Shown here piece after piece: positions 12,027 to 24,144 of a stretch of DNA of 64,000 nucleotides; positions within the stretch are counted from its first letter, which is position 1, and each line of letters opens with the position of its first letter. The stretch lies in the NCBI GenBank assembly GCA_026874595.1, contig CM049317.1, forward strand, positions 26,382,401 to 26,446,400. Direction: 5' to 3'. Source of the DNA: Sipunculus nudus. Lineage: Eukaryota; Annelida; Sipuncula; Golfingiida; Sipunculidae. The position numbers and the translations under genes are program-made. The notes under the pieces are model-generated. The model did no database searches. It was not told where the DNA came from and worked only from the letters and a program-made list of their open reading frames with translations.

Positions 12027-12183
12027 TATATATCGTTCATCATACGTGGATCGTTGTTCACAAGTCAAGAAGTGGGGTCGGGGGGGGGGGGGATGCATAT
12101 ATACATAACTTGAAAATGCAAAAGAGGAAGGTCCCAGCATGGCACCTCTGTTATATTTTATAATAATAAATAATATATAATAA

Positions 12184-12315
12184 TTGACTTTGGAAGAGGG
12201 TATCAGATGTGTTCCCGCGCATATGGCGGAACAAATATAAAATCAGCTGTCTAAAAGGAGCATTCTCAGGCACATTCTACAGAATATGTTTTGGGACACT
12301 TTAATAAAAATAAGG

Positions 12316-12349
<34 letters not shown>
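12184..12349 (+). repeat. Repeat family B, copy 1, ending in (AT)n
   Basis: 12184-12318 aligns in reverse complement to 18779-18906. Shared blocks include GACTTTGGA, GGCGGAACAAAT, ACAGAATATG and AATAAGGAAATATA (with substitutions). An AT array (12318-12349) follows in this copy, and an AT array lies at the matching end of the other. Confidence 0.75.
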
Positions 12350-12352
<3 letters not shown>

Positions 12353-13445
12353 TTATAGATAAATTTATTATATATATAATATATATAATATAAAATGATA
12401 TATATACTATAATAAACACAAAAGTTTAAAATAAAAACATATATTTCCCTGAATTTTCTGAATATTATACTCAATACCTAATGCGAAATACCTTGGCGTT
12501 ATATCATAGTTCACTGAATACGTATAGAGAAAAATATGTATAGGTATTTAGATGTGGTCTTGTACATTTTCAAAGCCAAATGACGCCTGATTTTGCCAAA
12601 ATCCAGAGTATGCGGCATCCCTGCGAAGTCTCCCATGCTCCTTCTTGGGACTCTTAATGAGCTGATCATCTGTATTATCTGGTTTTCCAGGGCAAATTTT
12701 ATAGCTAGAGTGGAGGCTCCGTATCAGTCAATAAGACTTTATAAAATATTGTTCACATTTATTGTATATATGTCAGGGCCTATATATCACAGAAGACTTT
12801 TATTCATAATCCCGTGACTAAGATAAGTTTAAAGGTTAAGTTGAAGTGAACAATGTTTATGTATTATATCTCTTTTTTAAATAAATTAAAAGTAAATAAA
12901 ATTCAATGAGAAAACTGAACGATTGTGGATTTAGTGGAAATATGCGGGAATTATATCTTTGCATATTAACATCTAATTTATCTCTAACATGATGCAAGTA
13001 TGATTTTATGATACCCGTAGTTCCTGCAACAAGTCAATATCAATGTCCAAGTTATGTTTCAAAGCCTATCTTCAAAATTTTCATCCATGTATTTATTCAA
13101 TTCAATTTATGAAATATATAATATACAAAAACTGTATAATCATACAGTAACTATTTGTATGGTTAACAGTTTATTTCGATTTTCATTTGTAATAAGGTTG
13201 ATCACTTATCACTTGGATTGCTGGCTGCTTAAAATGTTTTTTTTTGTATGTTAAGTAAAGAGCTTTCCTTGGGATGTTTGAACTACCTCTTTCATTGTTC
13301 TATAAGATAAAGCAAAGAGCTATAAAATTAAAAACATCACTATAAATAAAAATAAACTAAATGCATTTATTTCTAAAGAAGGCAACAATTAAAACTGAAT
13401 ATTGGAATTATTTCTGTTACTTAACTAATGTATCAAGCAATCAGT
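12350..13445. other. AT-rich DNA, no supported gene
   Basis: Unique AT-rich sequence. Short frames here lack any recognisable motif. Confidence 0.5.
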
Positions 13446-13447
13446 AA

Positions 13448-13449
<2 letters not shown>

Positions 13450-13526
<77 letters not shown>
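13450..13526. repeat. (AT)n(GA)n compound microsatellite
   Basis: AT units to 13484, then GA units, with further degenerate GA to about 13550. Same AT-GA structure as at 9880-9964. Confidence 0.95.
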
Positions 13527-13565
13527 CAGAGAGACAGAGAGATAGACAGATATTGTGCAATCTCA

Positions 13566-13690
13566 AAAAACATATTACTGTGGTTGACTTCAATTGCGCG
13601 GGGTTCAAAACTCGTTGGGTTCACAATTCGTATTTTCACCTTTTTATGGTGTTTTGCGAGGGTTCCATTTTCGCGATCTCACAATACAAA
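13566..13690. repeat. TTCGCG-family repeat fragment
   Basis: Carries TACTGTGGTTGACTTCAATT, GGGGTTC and CATTTTCGCGATC and resembles the block at 4975-5070. It ends just before the TTA target site of the next MITE. Confidence 0.5.
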
Positions 13691-13699
13691 AGACCTTTA

Positions 13700-14030
13700 G
13701 GCCAAAAAAATTAAAGGTATGGTTCTAAGGCACCGCCCGCATCAATTTTAAACCCCCGCATCAAAACTTTTTATTTTGATTTTCAATAAAAACTTTCCAA
13801 TTTTGAGCTGCTGCCGCTCCGACATTTCTTTCAAGAAGATAAAACCATACAATTTCTTTTGTTTTGTGGTGCTTTTACCTTTAGCAAAATAAAACTGTTA
13901 TTTTCATGCTTTTCCCATATCATTTGACATTTTTATCGAAACATACCAAAAAATTTAAAATAAAAAAACGCCCGCCCGCATTGATTTCTGAAAAGAGTGC
14001 CTGAGAACCATACCTTTTTTTATTTTGGCC
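13700..14030 (+). mobile_element. Harbinger-type MITE, copy 2
   Basis: 331 bp, starting GGCCAAAA and ending TTTTGGCC, with TTA target duplications at 13697-13699 and 14031-14033. The subterminal repeats contain AAAGGTATGGTTCT and GGCACCGCCCGC on the left, with complementary AGAACCATACCTTT on the right. The interior is AT-rich with no coding frame. Best-preserved ends of the three copies, so it defines the family. Confidence 0.9.
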
Positions 14031-14519
14031 TTACACAGATTTTATCCAATATCATGTTAATTTATTTTTTTTAACAAAAATATTGTTCGTCAATGGCAGA
14101 CAATCGGAATGATCTGATATCATTTAAAATATCAATCTTTGAACATACCCTATTTTATTCATAATATCAACCATTAACTTGTCAACTTTGCCTTCGACAG
14201 TGGGACCTCTTATTAACGAAGGTAAATATCGCGAAGATCGCGAATTTTATACTTTTATGTTGATACTTATATGCTGAAATATAAGATGGATGCTAAGTAG
14301 GCTTATATACGACATAGAATTCAACTGCGAGGTAAAATAACGTTTCCTGGCATATCATCATCCTATAAATGTGTATAGATAAGTGTCTTCTAGCCTAATT
14401 ATAATTTATGCAGTGGGTATGGTAGAGTCACAAAATAACATTTGTGTCAGTGATAGTTTCTGTTCCTATTTTTGTCTTTACACCAGAGTCTCAAACATAA
14501 AACTTTGAACTGTGAAGGA

Positions 14520-15190
14520 CTTAGTGATGTTAGACTCGAATCGTGTCAAGACTTGGACTCGAGTCCGGACCCAAGTGTACTTGTCTATAGGGACTCAAAC
14601 ATAGACTTGTACTCAAACTCAGGGGTATGCACTTAAAAATTAAGCCGAGTCCACCTCGATTCTAGTAGTGATGTAGGAGTCGAGTCCAAACTTGTAGGAA
14701 CTCGGACACTGAATTGGACTCAAGGGTCCTTGACTCGGACATGTACCCGGACTCGGAGGATCAATATAAGGACTCCAGAAATCAGGTCGCGTCAATCTCA
14801 ATTAAGTCATATGGAAACAACTCCATGGTAATGGTAACAAATTATAAAGAGTTATGAATATGTGCGAACTACTAACAGAATATTACAACAAATAATATTA
14901 TATATACCAAGCTTTGCTCAGCATCGGGAGCTATAAATGTAATTAACCATTAAAGAAAAGGCATATAAATATAAGTGAACTAACTTAAAAATATACGTGA
15001 TAATCTGACATTTCCATTTTAATTTACATATGTATAGGAATTACACTTCGGCCTGGACTTGGGGTCAAAATGACTCAGACTCAAATAAGATGTACTTGGA
15101 CTTGAACTTCAAGGGCTCGGACTTCACGTGTCTGGTGTCAGAATTGCACTCAGACTCGCGGATGGCATGGACTCAACTTCATCGCTGGAT
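14520..15190. repeat. Degenerate GACTCGGA/GACTTGGA repeat, split in two
   Basis: Two blocks (14525-14780 and 15045-15180) are dense in variants of GGACTCGA, GACTTGGACT and GACTCGGAC. They look like a decayed short-period satellite interrupted by about 260 bp of AT-rich DNA. The open frame at 15030-15299 runs through the second block and is not a gene. Confidence 0.7.
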
Positions 15191-16690
15191 TCGAGTGTTG
15201 ACAAAAACTGTCACGTTAAGTCTGATGCACATCGAAAAACACTCCACCTGCACGTGTATTGTTAGCGTAATATCAACCCTCTGGCATTACGACCATTAAC
15301 GCATTATAAGGCCTTTTGAAGATGCAAATATTTTCTTCATTTCTGACAACGCTTCATGGCCTACAGGTACACTGTCAGTCAACATAAACCAGACCAATCG
15401 TTAGCATAATTTTTGTACTTTCTAATAATACCAACCATGAACGAAAAAAAGTTCTGTTTAACCCAGCATATTGGTAAACTCGTCGGCATGTTTGTTGAAT
15501 TTATGACCGAATAAACACAAGCATGGCTCGCACGGGTTACAGGACGCAGGGAGCTTGCAGGCGATACAGAAAATGACCCGTGTCCATGGAGACGGTGTTT
15601 CAATTTGGGTTGTATACTATTGTGTAAATTCATAATTCTTAGCATAATATTGAGATTATGGGCCGTTTACCACAATATAAATGAAACCTGATGCAAGACC
15701 ACTGCGATACATTCCTCGAGATTACTTATGTCACGACTCGAGTAGGCTCACCAGCCCAGTTATTCGATTGCCTACTGAGTCGGGTTATCACGACTAGTAT
15801 ATTGTTGCAAGAAAATATTTAAAAATTTAAGCCCAGACATTATGCTGCACATTTTAGATTTACCTCTATAGCTTCGCCCTTATCCTCCCGGTATAGCTGA
15901 TACTTTTGCTGTGTTTCACAACCAGTTGTTAAATTTTAACCATAGTAATTTTATAAAATTCAAAACTCAAAACATGTCTACAGAATTTACTTATAGACTT
16001 TTTAGTGACAAATATAATTTAATTCAGCCTTCAATTTGACTTCACAATGCAGTAATATTCAATTCAATATAACATTCTATTCATTATTAATTTCAAATTA
16101 AAAATTCTATATTATATCACTCAGATTTATACCTGTAATGCCGGGTATACAAGTTTCATCACGTCTTATATACAGCAGCTCTAAAATAAAAGTAGTAAAT
16201 CTCGTTATATCAATATTGTAATAGTAATCCTATTCATTTCTTATTTAAAGTAAATGGGAGCAAAAGAAAATAAAACACTTCTCAAACTGTAACATCTGGT
16301 TATATTTTTGAGACGAAGACTGCATGCGAAGTGAGAATCTTCTTCCTTGTGAAAGGAATAAAGCATCAGAGTAGAAACCTTCTCGTCTTTTATCATTAAA
16401 CATGAGATAATTCTTGCCAAAGGAGACCTAGCTGTATTGTATTTATATCCCTATTTAAACCCTTTATTTAAATCTGAATAAAAAAGGTACATATTTATAT
16501 AAATAAATACTCTTTCAAATTCTAAGATGTTTGAGCCAACAATGTCTCAAATTTATAGTGATCTTTTATCAAGAAAATGTTTTGTCAGTCAGACTCGGAC
16601 TTATATACTCGACTGGCCTAGACTGATAGTCAGATTCAACTACAACACAAGAAGAGTTTTTAATACTGACGAAGCAGTATTAGCCCTATT
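15190..16690. other. AT-rich DNA, no supported gene
   Basis: Unique sequence with no credible exon or RNA gene. Confidence 0.5.
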
Positions 16691-16860
16691 TACACTAGAA
16701 AAATGTGGCGCGCGCTAGACCGGTCCAGAAAAATGTGGAGCGGGCTACCCTGTCAAATTAGGCCGCATTGCATTTTGGCCCGGCCTAGAATCTGCGTTGC
16801 GTTTACAAGCAGATAAATACTGCAATCTAGCGCGGTCTAGATTGGATTCCCCCTTGCGTG
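16690..16860. repeat. GC-rich repeat with direct and inverted motifs
   Basis: Two direct copies of AGAAAAATGTGG (16697-16708, 16727-16738), 30 bp apart, each followed by a G/C-rich GCGC..GCTA stretch. Downstream is a perfect 7-bp hairpin AATCTAG/CTAGATT with loop CGCGGT (16824-16843). It looks like a short transposon remnant; class unknown. Confidence 0.45.
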
Positions 16861-17137
16861 AATAGCTAAATCCTTGTCACATGACAGCCGAGTCTTGCTG
16901 GAGCGCTCTTTTTAGAACCTCTAAGACTGCAATGGGTTCATGATCCTAGCCCTTAAGGTTAAGACTTGTGCCCTGCTAACGGACGGCCGGCCGGACAGAC
17001 GGTAGGACGACGGACAAAGACCCATCGCTAAAGCCCAGCATGAGTGAAAGTCGGCTGAGCTAAAAACCATAATAACAACCTCCCCAGTGTCTGTAACATG
17101 ATCAGTTGGTCAGGGATGGACACTGCATGGCCTGTAG

Positions 17138-17264
17138 CCCCCCCCCCCCCCCCCCCCACCACCATATGGCAGTATATTCGATATGAAAATTATTGGAAAT
17201 ATATAAAACATTTATATCCTCAAAATGAATTGCATGTAATTTTGCCAGTTAAAGTAACCACAAT

Positions 17265-17316
<52 letters not shown>
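17138..17316. repeat. Poly(C) tract and (AT)n microsatellite
   Basis: About 20 C at 17138-17157, and an AT array at 17263-17316 with one AA interruption. Confidence 0.95.
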
Positions 17317-17318
<2 letters not shown>

Positions 17319-17937
17319 GATTCGATTATTGTAAAGAGTCACAATATTCTGCCAGAGACGTATATCTATACTAAAAGTTTTCATCCCATAAGATGCTATC
17401 AGATTAAGATTATTATACCTGAACAGTTTGGCTCCTGATCTATTTTCTGGGGAACACTTAAATGTAAATTAAAAACATTTATTTTCTTAAAAATAAAATT
17501 ACTAGCATCTACAGTTAACATTATATTTAATTTAGTAAATGTCTTTTCTGCTGTTTTAACTTAACACATCATATCCCATCCCTCAACTTCTACCAATTAC
17601 AAAGTATTGACCAAATTCCCCCATGTGCACAGAGAAAACATATTTGAGAGTCTTTTTTGTGAACTATAAAGGCTATAAAATCTGTGATTTTGATATTAGA
17701 CCAACTTGAAGTGTAACAGATTTGCAATGGAAATTGAAAGTTTTTTTTAATAATTTCGAAGAGGAGCAGGGTCACAATGATCTAGTTTTAGGTATGTCAA
17801 ACTAACTGTTAAAAATTTGCAGGTCAAATAACACTTTTGATTTGTCTGAAACTATATAACAGTTCTGATTTTCTGAAACTATATAACAGTTTTAATTTTA
17901 TTATGAATACATAACCTCCATATACAGAACTTCCATC

Positions 17938-17939
<2 letters not shown>
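17317..17939. other. AT-rich DNA, no supported gene
   Basis: Contains a short direct repeat (TCTGAAACTATATAACAGTT at about 17846 and again at 17873). Otherwise nothing recognised. Confidence 0.5.

Positions 17940-17999
<60 letters not shown>
17940..17999. repeat. (AT)n microsatellite
   Basis: Pure AT array of about 30 units. Confidence 0.95.
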
Positions 18000-18004
<5 letters not shown>

Positions 18005-18238
18005 ACAGACAAAAGTCTGTAGTATAAAATATATAGTAAATTTGAATTTTGGATTAAGTAATTATAGGCATCAACTACGCATAATCATTATCCTTCACAA
18101 ATGCAAGCATTGGTGAATGCTGAGGAAAGCATACAATTTTACACACAAAATCTACCTTGGAAGACAATATACTTTTGTGTTTGACTTGCAAAGATATATT
18201 TGTTAATATATATATTATTATAAGAATACACAGAGTAA

Positions 18239-18239
<1 letters not shown>

Positions 18240-18281
<42 letters not shown>
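18240..18281. repeat. (AT)n microsatellite
   Basis: Pure AT array of about 20 units. The stretch from 18282 to 18700 shows no gene. Confidence 0.95.
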
Positions 18282-18284
<3 letters not shown>

Positions 18285-18717
18285 TGAGAGGGACAGTCAT
18301 CCCTAACCATACACAAAAACCGATCTGTGCCCAGTCAGAAGAAAGTGCAGCCAGATAGGCATTTATAGCAGGCACATGAACCAGATGTAGCAGCCACTGC
18401 CCCAGCTATCTATATGTTACATAATCTGGATATAAACATCACTGACCCTGTGTGACCAGTTGACAAGTTTTCTCCCCACCCCTTTCCTTCCCTGGGCAAC
18501 CAAAGAAAGTAGTTCAGCAGTGATTAATGAGTCCCCACTGGAATCATTATATCACTGCTGATCAGGTCTGTATCAACGGATTACCACTCTGACGGCCTTT
18601 TAAGTATCAGTAGGGTGGGAGGAGGACCCCTGAATTTTGTCATAAATTTTTAATGGGTCTGTAGCGTCATGTTACCTTTCATTATTCATGCCTGTCTACG
18701 AGCTGCCAAACAAGTGC

Positions 18718-18806
18718 CTTAAAAATAAGGAAACACATAACATTTTATATATATATATATATATATAATTTATATATTTCCTTGTTTTTGTTAAGGTGTC
18801 CCAATA
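18718..18806. repeat. Hairpin with (AT)n in its loop
   Basis: Left arm CCTTAAAAATAAGGAAAC pairs imperfectly with the right arm TTTCCTTGTTTTTGTTAAGG, and the AT array at 18747-18767 occupies the loop. The right arm is also one end of repeat B. Confidence 0.6.
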
Positions 18807-18906
18807 CATATTCTGCAGAATATGCCTAAAAATACTCCCTTTAGACTAGTTAATTTTCATTTGTTCCGCCATAAACATGTGTGGGGGACACCTCCTCCAA
18901 AGTCAC
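18779..18906 (-). repeat. Repeat family B, copy 2
   Basis: Reverse complement of 12184-12318, with the same order of blocks (TTTCCTT, AAGGTGTCCCAA, GCAGAATATG, TTGTTCCGCCAT, CCAAAGTCA). Confidence 0.75.
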
Positions 18907-18909
18907 TTA

Positions 18910-20015
18910 TTTCATTTTATTTAAAATTATAATTTGCAATAAAATATATATAGAATCCATATAACATAGGTAAGGGAGATATGCGGGGAAAATCAGCGCC
19001 ATCCAAGGGCCTTCCTGTTTCGCATTTTCAGGTTTTTCATGTATACAACACCCTTAAGTCCCCTTCCCAGTTCTTGACCTCGCTATGTGAACCCCCCCCC
19101 CCCCCACACACACATTCCAAAATCCTGTATCCGCCCCAGCCTGTATAGTCGTTATCTCTAGTTTGACGAAGAGGCAAACAGTATATTTTGGAAGTATAAA
19201 GTCATACGTTAAAAATATACACATAATCCTACAGATGATACATTATCTAGTCAGTCTTTAAAACTATATCGATTCAACAAACCTTCTTAAGCCAGCTGAG
19301 AGGAAATATTTAAAAAAATATGTTAAGAATGTATGTTCTCAACATTTGAGCCTTTCGTACCCATGCATTGTTAAGCAGGAACATGAGTAAACATGTTATC
19401 CTAAAACGTTTAGTCGGATATTTTCATTTTGTGAGACGAATTAAGAGATGCGAAGTTTCCATGTCCTGCTATTTCTTGATAAATCCTGTTATTTTAACGA
19501 GACGGTGTTGTTTCTTGAATGCAGCCGAGTGAGAGGGTTTAATTTCTACAGAAAACTTCACAGAATGTGCGTGTTTTTTTTTTTATGTCGTGATTTATAA
19601 AGGATCTTTTTCCTTACGAAATTGTAGTTTATTCTATAAACGGCATTCAATTCTGGTAATAGAAAAACCCGAATGATCCTGACCAATAGAATTTTTTAAC
19701 ATATTAAATAAGTAAAATTTTAAATATATGCAAGAGATAAACAAAAAATAATATTTTTTTTATGTAGCACGGAAAAAAATAACGATATTAAATATAGTCT
19801 CACTATCGGTTTATATGACAAAAATATTTTGGGTGATAATTATTCTGTATATTGTATGGTTTTATCTGTTATATTTAAAAATTATATTTCCCGTATTCAA
19901 TATTTCGACTTGGCTACATGTTACACATTTGAACGATCCTTTGATGCACGTGTAAAGAAACGCAAAATAAAATTTAGTGAAAATTATATAAATGTATGCG
20001 TGTGTGCGTGCGTGT
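18910..20015. other. AT-rich DNA, no supported gene
   Basis: C tract at 19092-19105 followed by a short AC run. No credible coding frame. Confidence 0.5.
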
Positions 20016-20019
20016 GTAA

Positions 20020-20450
20020 CTGCACCCTGCGCCTCCGCAACAAACCTCGTGGACCCTATAATACTTTAGCGTCTGGAATCCTATAATATTATAGGGCTTG
20101 GGAGGCTCGCACAAGATCACCCAGCGCCCTCCTATTAGCCCTCCCCCTATAATATTATCGTTGCCGTCCAGGGCGTGAAATGCTGTTGATAACTGCAGCT
20201 GATATACCCATGCTTAATTAGCAAACACCAGTTGCGACCTGCTGCAGCGAGAGTGACCATCGGTCACATCAAGCGCCCTCGACCGTTCTTCATAGCGGCC
20301 ACGCAATGCTCAAATGAGCTCCTGTTATCAGATACGATAATTAAGCTGGTGCGCGTCAATGCATCTCCATGTGGCAGCAATTTCAAAAACCACATGGCCA
20401 TCCGCGCAAGTCCGAAATGCATTAAGTCCGAACGCGATTAATAGGGTGTT
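20020..20450 (+). repeat. Repeat family A, copy 2
   Basis: Reverse-complement partner of 11512-11963. Begins CTGCACCCTGCGCC and ends CGCGATTAATAGGGTGTT. It lacks a short stretch present in copy 1 around the GCGTTCTGCTGACGC segment. The 69-codon frame at 20232-20441 lies within the repeat and is not supported as a gene. Confidence 0.85.
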
Positions 20451-20458
20451 ACACATAC

Positions 20459-20463
<5 letters not shown>

Positions 20464-20513
<50 letters not shown>

Positions 20514-20530
20514 ACAATAATAATAATAAT
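20464..20530. repeat. (AT)n then (AAT)n microsatellite
   Basis: AT array to 20510, followed by AAC/AAT trinucleotide units. Confidence 0.95.
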
Positions 20531-20970
20531 TATTACTTGTTTGTCTGCAAGACACCTATCACAAGAATGGACTACGTTTTTGCATGGTCTGCACTTTTAC
20601 TAATACGATACGTAGTTTCGTAAAACTGGTTGTTGCACTCAACACGTAAAACGACAAAGGGTTATAAGGTCTAACAAGCGACCGTTTACTTCTCTCATCA
20701 TATGTCTACTTTATTTCCTTTTCAATTTCCTGAATCAAATAAATCTTAATTCACTCAACCACTGCTTTCAATTACATATTAAAGACTTGTCAAAGAGCCA
20801 AATATGTTCTGACCAGTGGTAGCGGTTTATTAGGATTTCACACTTGACCATAATAATGGAAGAAACAAGCTCTCATCGTCGGTAAATTCCTATCCTCCGC
20901 AAGGTGTGCAATTCCAAACGGTAGTTGAGAAGAATGAATTAGTAACCATTCCCAGAATTATGCATTATCA

Positions 20971-21118
20971 CGAATGCAGGCGGTCCATAACGTGGGGTTC
21001 TCCGCAAACCGTACTTTCATTCGTTTATTGACCAATATTCCAAGGTTCATTTATGCATATGTTCCTTATCAGGTGTTTGCATTAACTCATTCGGCCCATA
21101 TTTCAAGGATCATCGGCC
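20971..21118 (+). repeat. Retroposon-like repeat family R, 5' part
   Basis: Aligns with the first half of 62030-62407: GAATGCAGG..GGTC, GTGGGGTTCTCCGCAA, TTTGCATTAACTCATTCGG. The 3' tail half is missing here. Confidence 0.6.
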
Positions 21119-21119
21119 A

Positions 21120-21200
21120 TATTGTGGTTGTCCCTCTGTTCATGGTGGTTCCAAATTCGCGATATTCGCAAAAGGGGAATTATCGCGGAATACTATCTTT
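21120..21200. repeat. TTCGCG-family repeat fragment
   Basis: AAATTCGCGATATTCGC with TTATCGCGGAA downstream; resembles the 5.5 and 14.2 kb fragments. Confidence 0.45.
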
Positions 21201-21339
21201 GAGAATAAAATATGTCATTGTTGAAGGCAAGCTGTGAGGTAAGGTTTATTTAATACAACAATAATCATGTATGATAAAAAATTGTGTTTTTTTTTTAATA
21301 AATAATATCAGATTCTTTTAAATTATCTTCCAATAGTCC

Positions 21340-21500
21340 AGCTGTTAAGGGAAGAATTGTGCAAAAAGTGAAAGAAGCATGAAACTTGGCATAATAGTTG
21401 GCCAGACCATACTCAACATTTTCAGATATAGGGCCAAGATGAATTCATCCGGCCTTGGTCAAAATCCAAGATGGCGGCCAAGATGGCCGCCGGACTATTA
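21340..21500. promoter_or_regulatory. Tandem YY1-like motifs in a probable repeat
   Basis: CAAGATGGCGGC (21467-21478) is followed directly by CAAGATGGCCGCC (21479-21491), with a weaker CCAAGATGAATTC upstream. The first matches the YY1/ZFP42 consensus AANATGGCGGC. The surrounding AT-rich sequence looks like an interspersed repeat rather than a promoter. No transcript was identified nearby. Confidence 0.4.
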
Positions 21501-22088
21501 AATATCAATACATTCGGTTATTATATTTGTCCTAGAATGCTTTCCAAGTGCACTATTTCTATGTTTTTTGGGGTCGATAAATTCATTTATAAGGGTTTTA
21601 AGTCTGTAAAATGACTCTGTGAATGAATCCTGGTTTTGTTTATATTGAGATTGTCCTACATTTTCCCTTGTATTCTAGCACAATGGATAGCAAACATTAT
21701 TTGTTGAGTTCTGCGCAGTAGTCGCATACATTGTAATCGTAGTCAAATGAAGGTGTAATTTGCTGGCTTAGGTTTGTCTGCTTTGTTATGAATTCGGATG
21801 CTTTAATAGTAGAACAATTTTTATTGCAATGTTTCTTCCTTTCTTCCCCTTTATTTGCATGCTAACAAATATAATTCATTTGAACATAATTTCCACTCGG
21901 TCCCAATGCATTTATTAAGATTTTGAACACTTAATATCTAATATGAGCCATAAATTTAATAATGGTTATAATCTGAGTATGTTTTTGTCAAGTGAGATCG
22001 CAAAAAATAAAACCGTAGCGAAACACTGGAAAGTGCAAATCGCGAAACTTAACCTCGCGAACATAAAGTCATCCACAGTGTGTAGCTG

Positions 22089-22278
22089 AACATTTGTTGA
22101 TATTCCCGGGAAATCCATACTGGGTCCGAATCAGAGCCGGACCCGCACCAAAATCGCACCAATCGATTCTACATTGGCCCATGATCGAGGTGTCCTGAAA
22201 TGTGATGGGCTTCCGTTTATAATTGCGTGAGGTATGCTGTGAACTAACGGACACACAAACACACACCCGAACGGGAAT
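22089..22278 (+). repeat. Retroposon-like repeat family R, 3' part
   Basis: Aligns with the second half of 62030-62407: ACCAAAATCGCACC, TCGAGGTGTCCTG, TATGCTGTGAACTAAC, then an A/C-rich ACACAAACACACAC tail. The tail resembles the 3' ends of many non-LTR retroposons. Confidence 0.65.
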
Positions 22279-22289
22279 GAACACATACC

Positions 22290-24050
22290 CTGTTAAGAAG
22301 GAAACAGCATGTATGAATAGGAATGTAGTCCTACAAAATGATTACAACAGTTGTGAATGAAAGACATTTTAGGCCTCATTTTATTCATATTTGCAATTCA
22401 GGAAGGGGGTGGCTTTGAAAATTAGGTATTCCTAAAATAAAAAAAAAACAAAAAAAAAAACATAAAATCTAAACAAGTACGTACACAGGTTTTTTCACAC
22501 AAAAACAAATGGAGAGTCTGTGTTTCAAGTAAGGTCAAGAAAAAATATCTTTTGTCAAACTTATCACACGGGTCATGTTTTATCTGGTGACTTGATGATA
22601 ATGACATGTATAAACAAATACGATGTTATATTGTAAATCTTATACATTAATAAGTTTATTTTCTCACTGTTTAGAAAAGATAAGAGTGTACTTATTACAA
22701 ATGTACTGTAGAATAACGTATATTGCACTAGTCTGTGCTATCGCTATCAGCACAGTATCTATGACAAGCTTAGTTAGTACAAAATAATGCCTTTAAGATT
22801 TTAATGTTTCTGCCCAAATGATGTAGTGCATCAGATTTGTTTGTAACAAGGAGAGGGACTTCATTCGAGGCCATGTTAAGAAAAGACATTCGTGAATAAC
22901 ACACATAAATAAAGTTAACAATGTGTATCTCTGTACCATGTGTTATTATGAAAAAAACGGATAACTCATATCTATATAAATTAACTGTCATCTACAGTTA
23001 CTAAACTGAATATCCCCTGCTAAAGTCACATAAAGGTGGATACATTTATTTCACCTTTACCCACATGAAGTGTCTTGATAATTGCATTATTGTTTGCTTA
23101 CTATCGTCATAATAATGGTCAGTGTATAGACCTATGTATGTGCCGGTGTATATGGGCCACGCGTCTGCAATTACGACGATGTTGCGATGATATCACGTAG
23201 CGATCACGTGACTCTTTCCTTACAGCCAGTATTTCCCCCATCATTGACATTTCCTTCTAGAATAGGAAACCACTTTTGTTCCATATTTTTTATTGTCATT
23301 ATAATTCAGAATATAGAAAATGAAAAAAAAAAAGAGCAGAAATTCACTTGGTACACTGTTTAGTCCTTTTGTTATTTTCTTACTTATTTTTACAACCAAG
23401 CCTGAATAATGAAAACGGACTTTTTTAGTATTAAAAACAGAAATCTTTGAAATGTGTCTTAAAGTTAGATGGCTTTGACTTTTATGAACAAAATGGAACT
23501 CCCAAACATATCGTTTAAAAAATGAAACCTTAAGTTGAAACATTCAGGTATCGTCTATAGAAAAAAAAAATACCAATATTTATCGGACCCATTGTGATTA
23601 CACGAGAGAGACAAATTCATCTATTTTATGTAGTAAGATGTAACGCGAATAACAACTGAAAAGCACAATGCTCTGAAAGGGGGTGGATGTAATGAATACG
23701 GACAACGTTTTCTTGGTATTCAGATGAATACGACGTTAATGAACTGACGATTCGTCTTTTTGTCCTTTTATCTTCTAGTCTATCACGATTGTTTTGTGGG
23801 AAGGACCACCTTTTGTCTGACATATTTTCTCATAACCACTGAATCATGTTTTACAGAGCACACGCCCACAGGTAGGTATTCGAATTACTTTTAAAGTTTG
23901 ACGAATATTTAGAAAATGTTATCATTCTTTGTAACAGGAATTTACGACATACAATACATGCCTTATCCAAGTTGCTTTTATGAGTGTATTTCTTTGCCTA
24001 TATATCATAATAATAGTCAGTACTTTAAAGTATTTTTTTACTTTATGTTA
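22290..24050. other. AT-rich DNA, no supported gene
   Basis: A-rich tract near 22437-22460. A small inverted motif TCACGT/ACGTGA with an E-box (CACGTG) lies near 23193-23212. No coding evidence. Confidence 0.5.
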
Positions 24051-24053
24051 TTA

Positions 24054-24144
<91 letters not shown>
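24054..24144. repeat. (AT)n microsatellite
   Basis: About 90 bp of AT with AA and CA interruptions. Confidence 0.95.
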
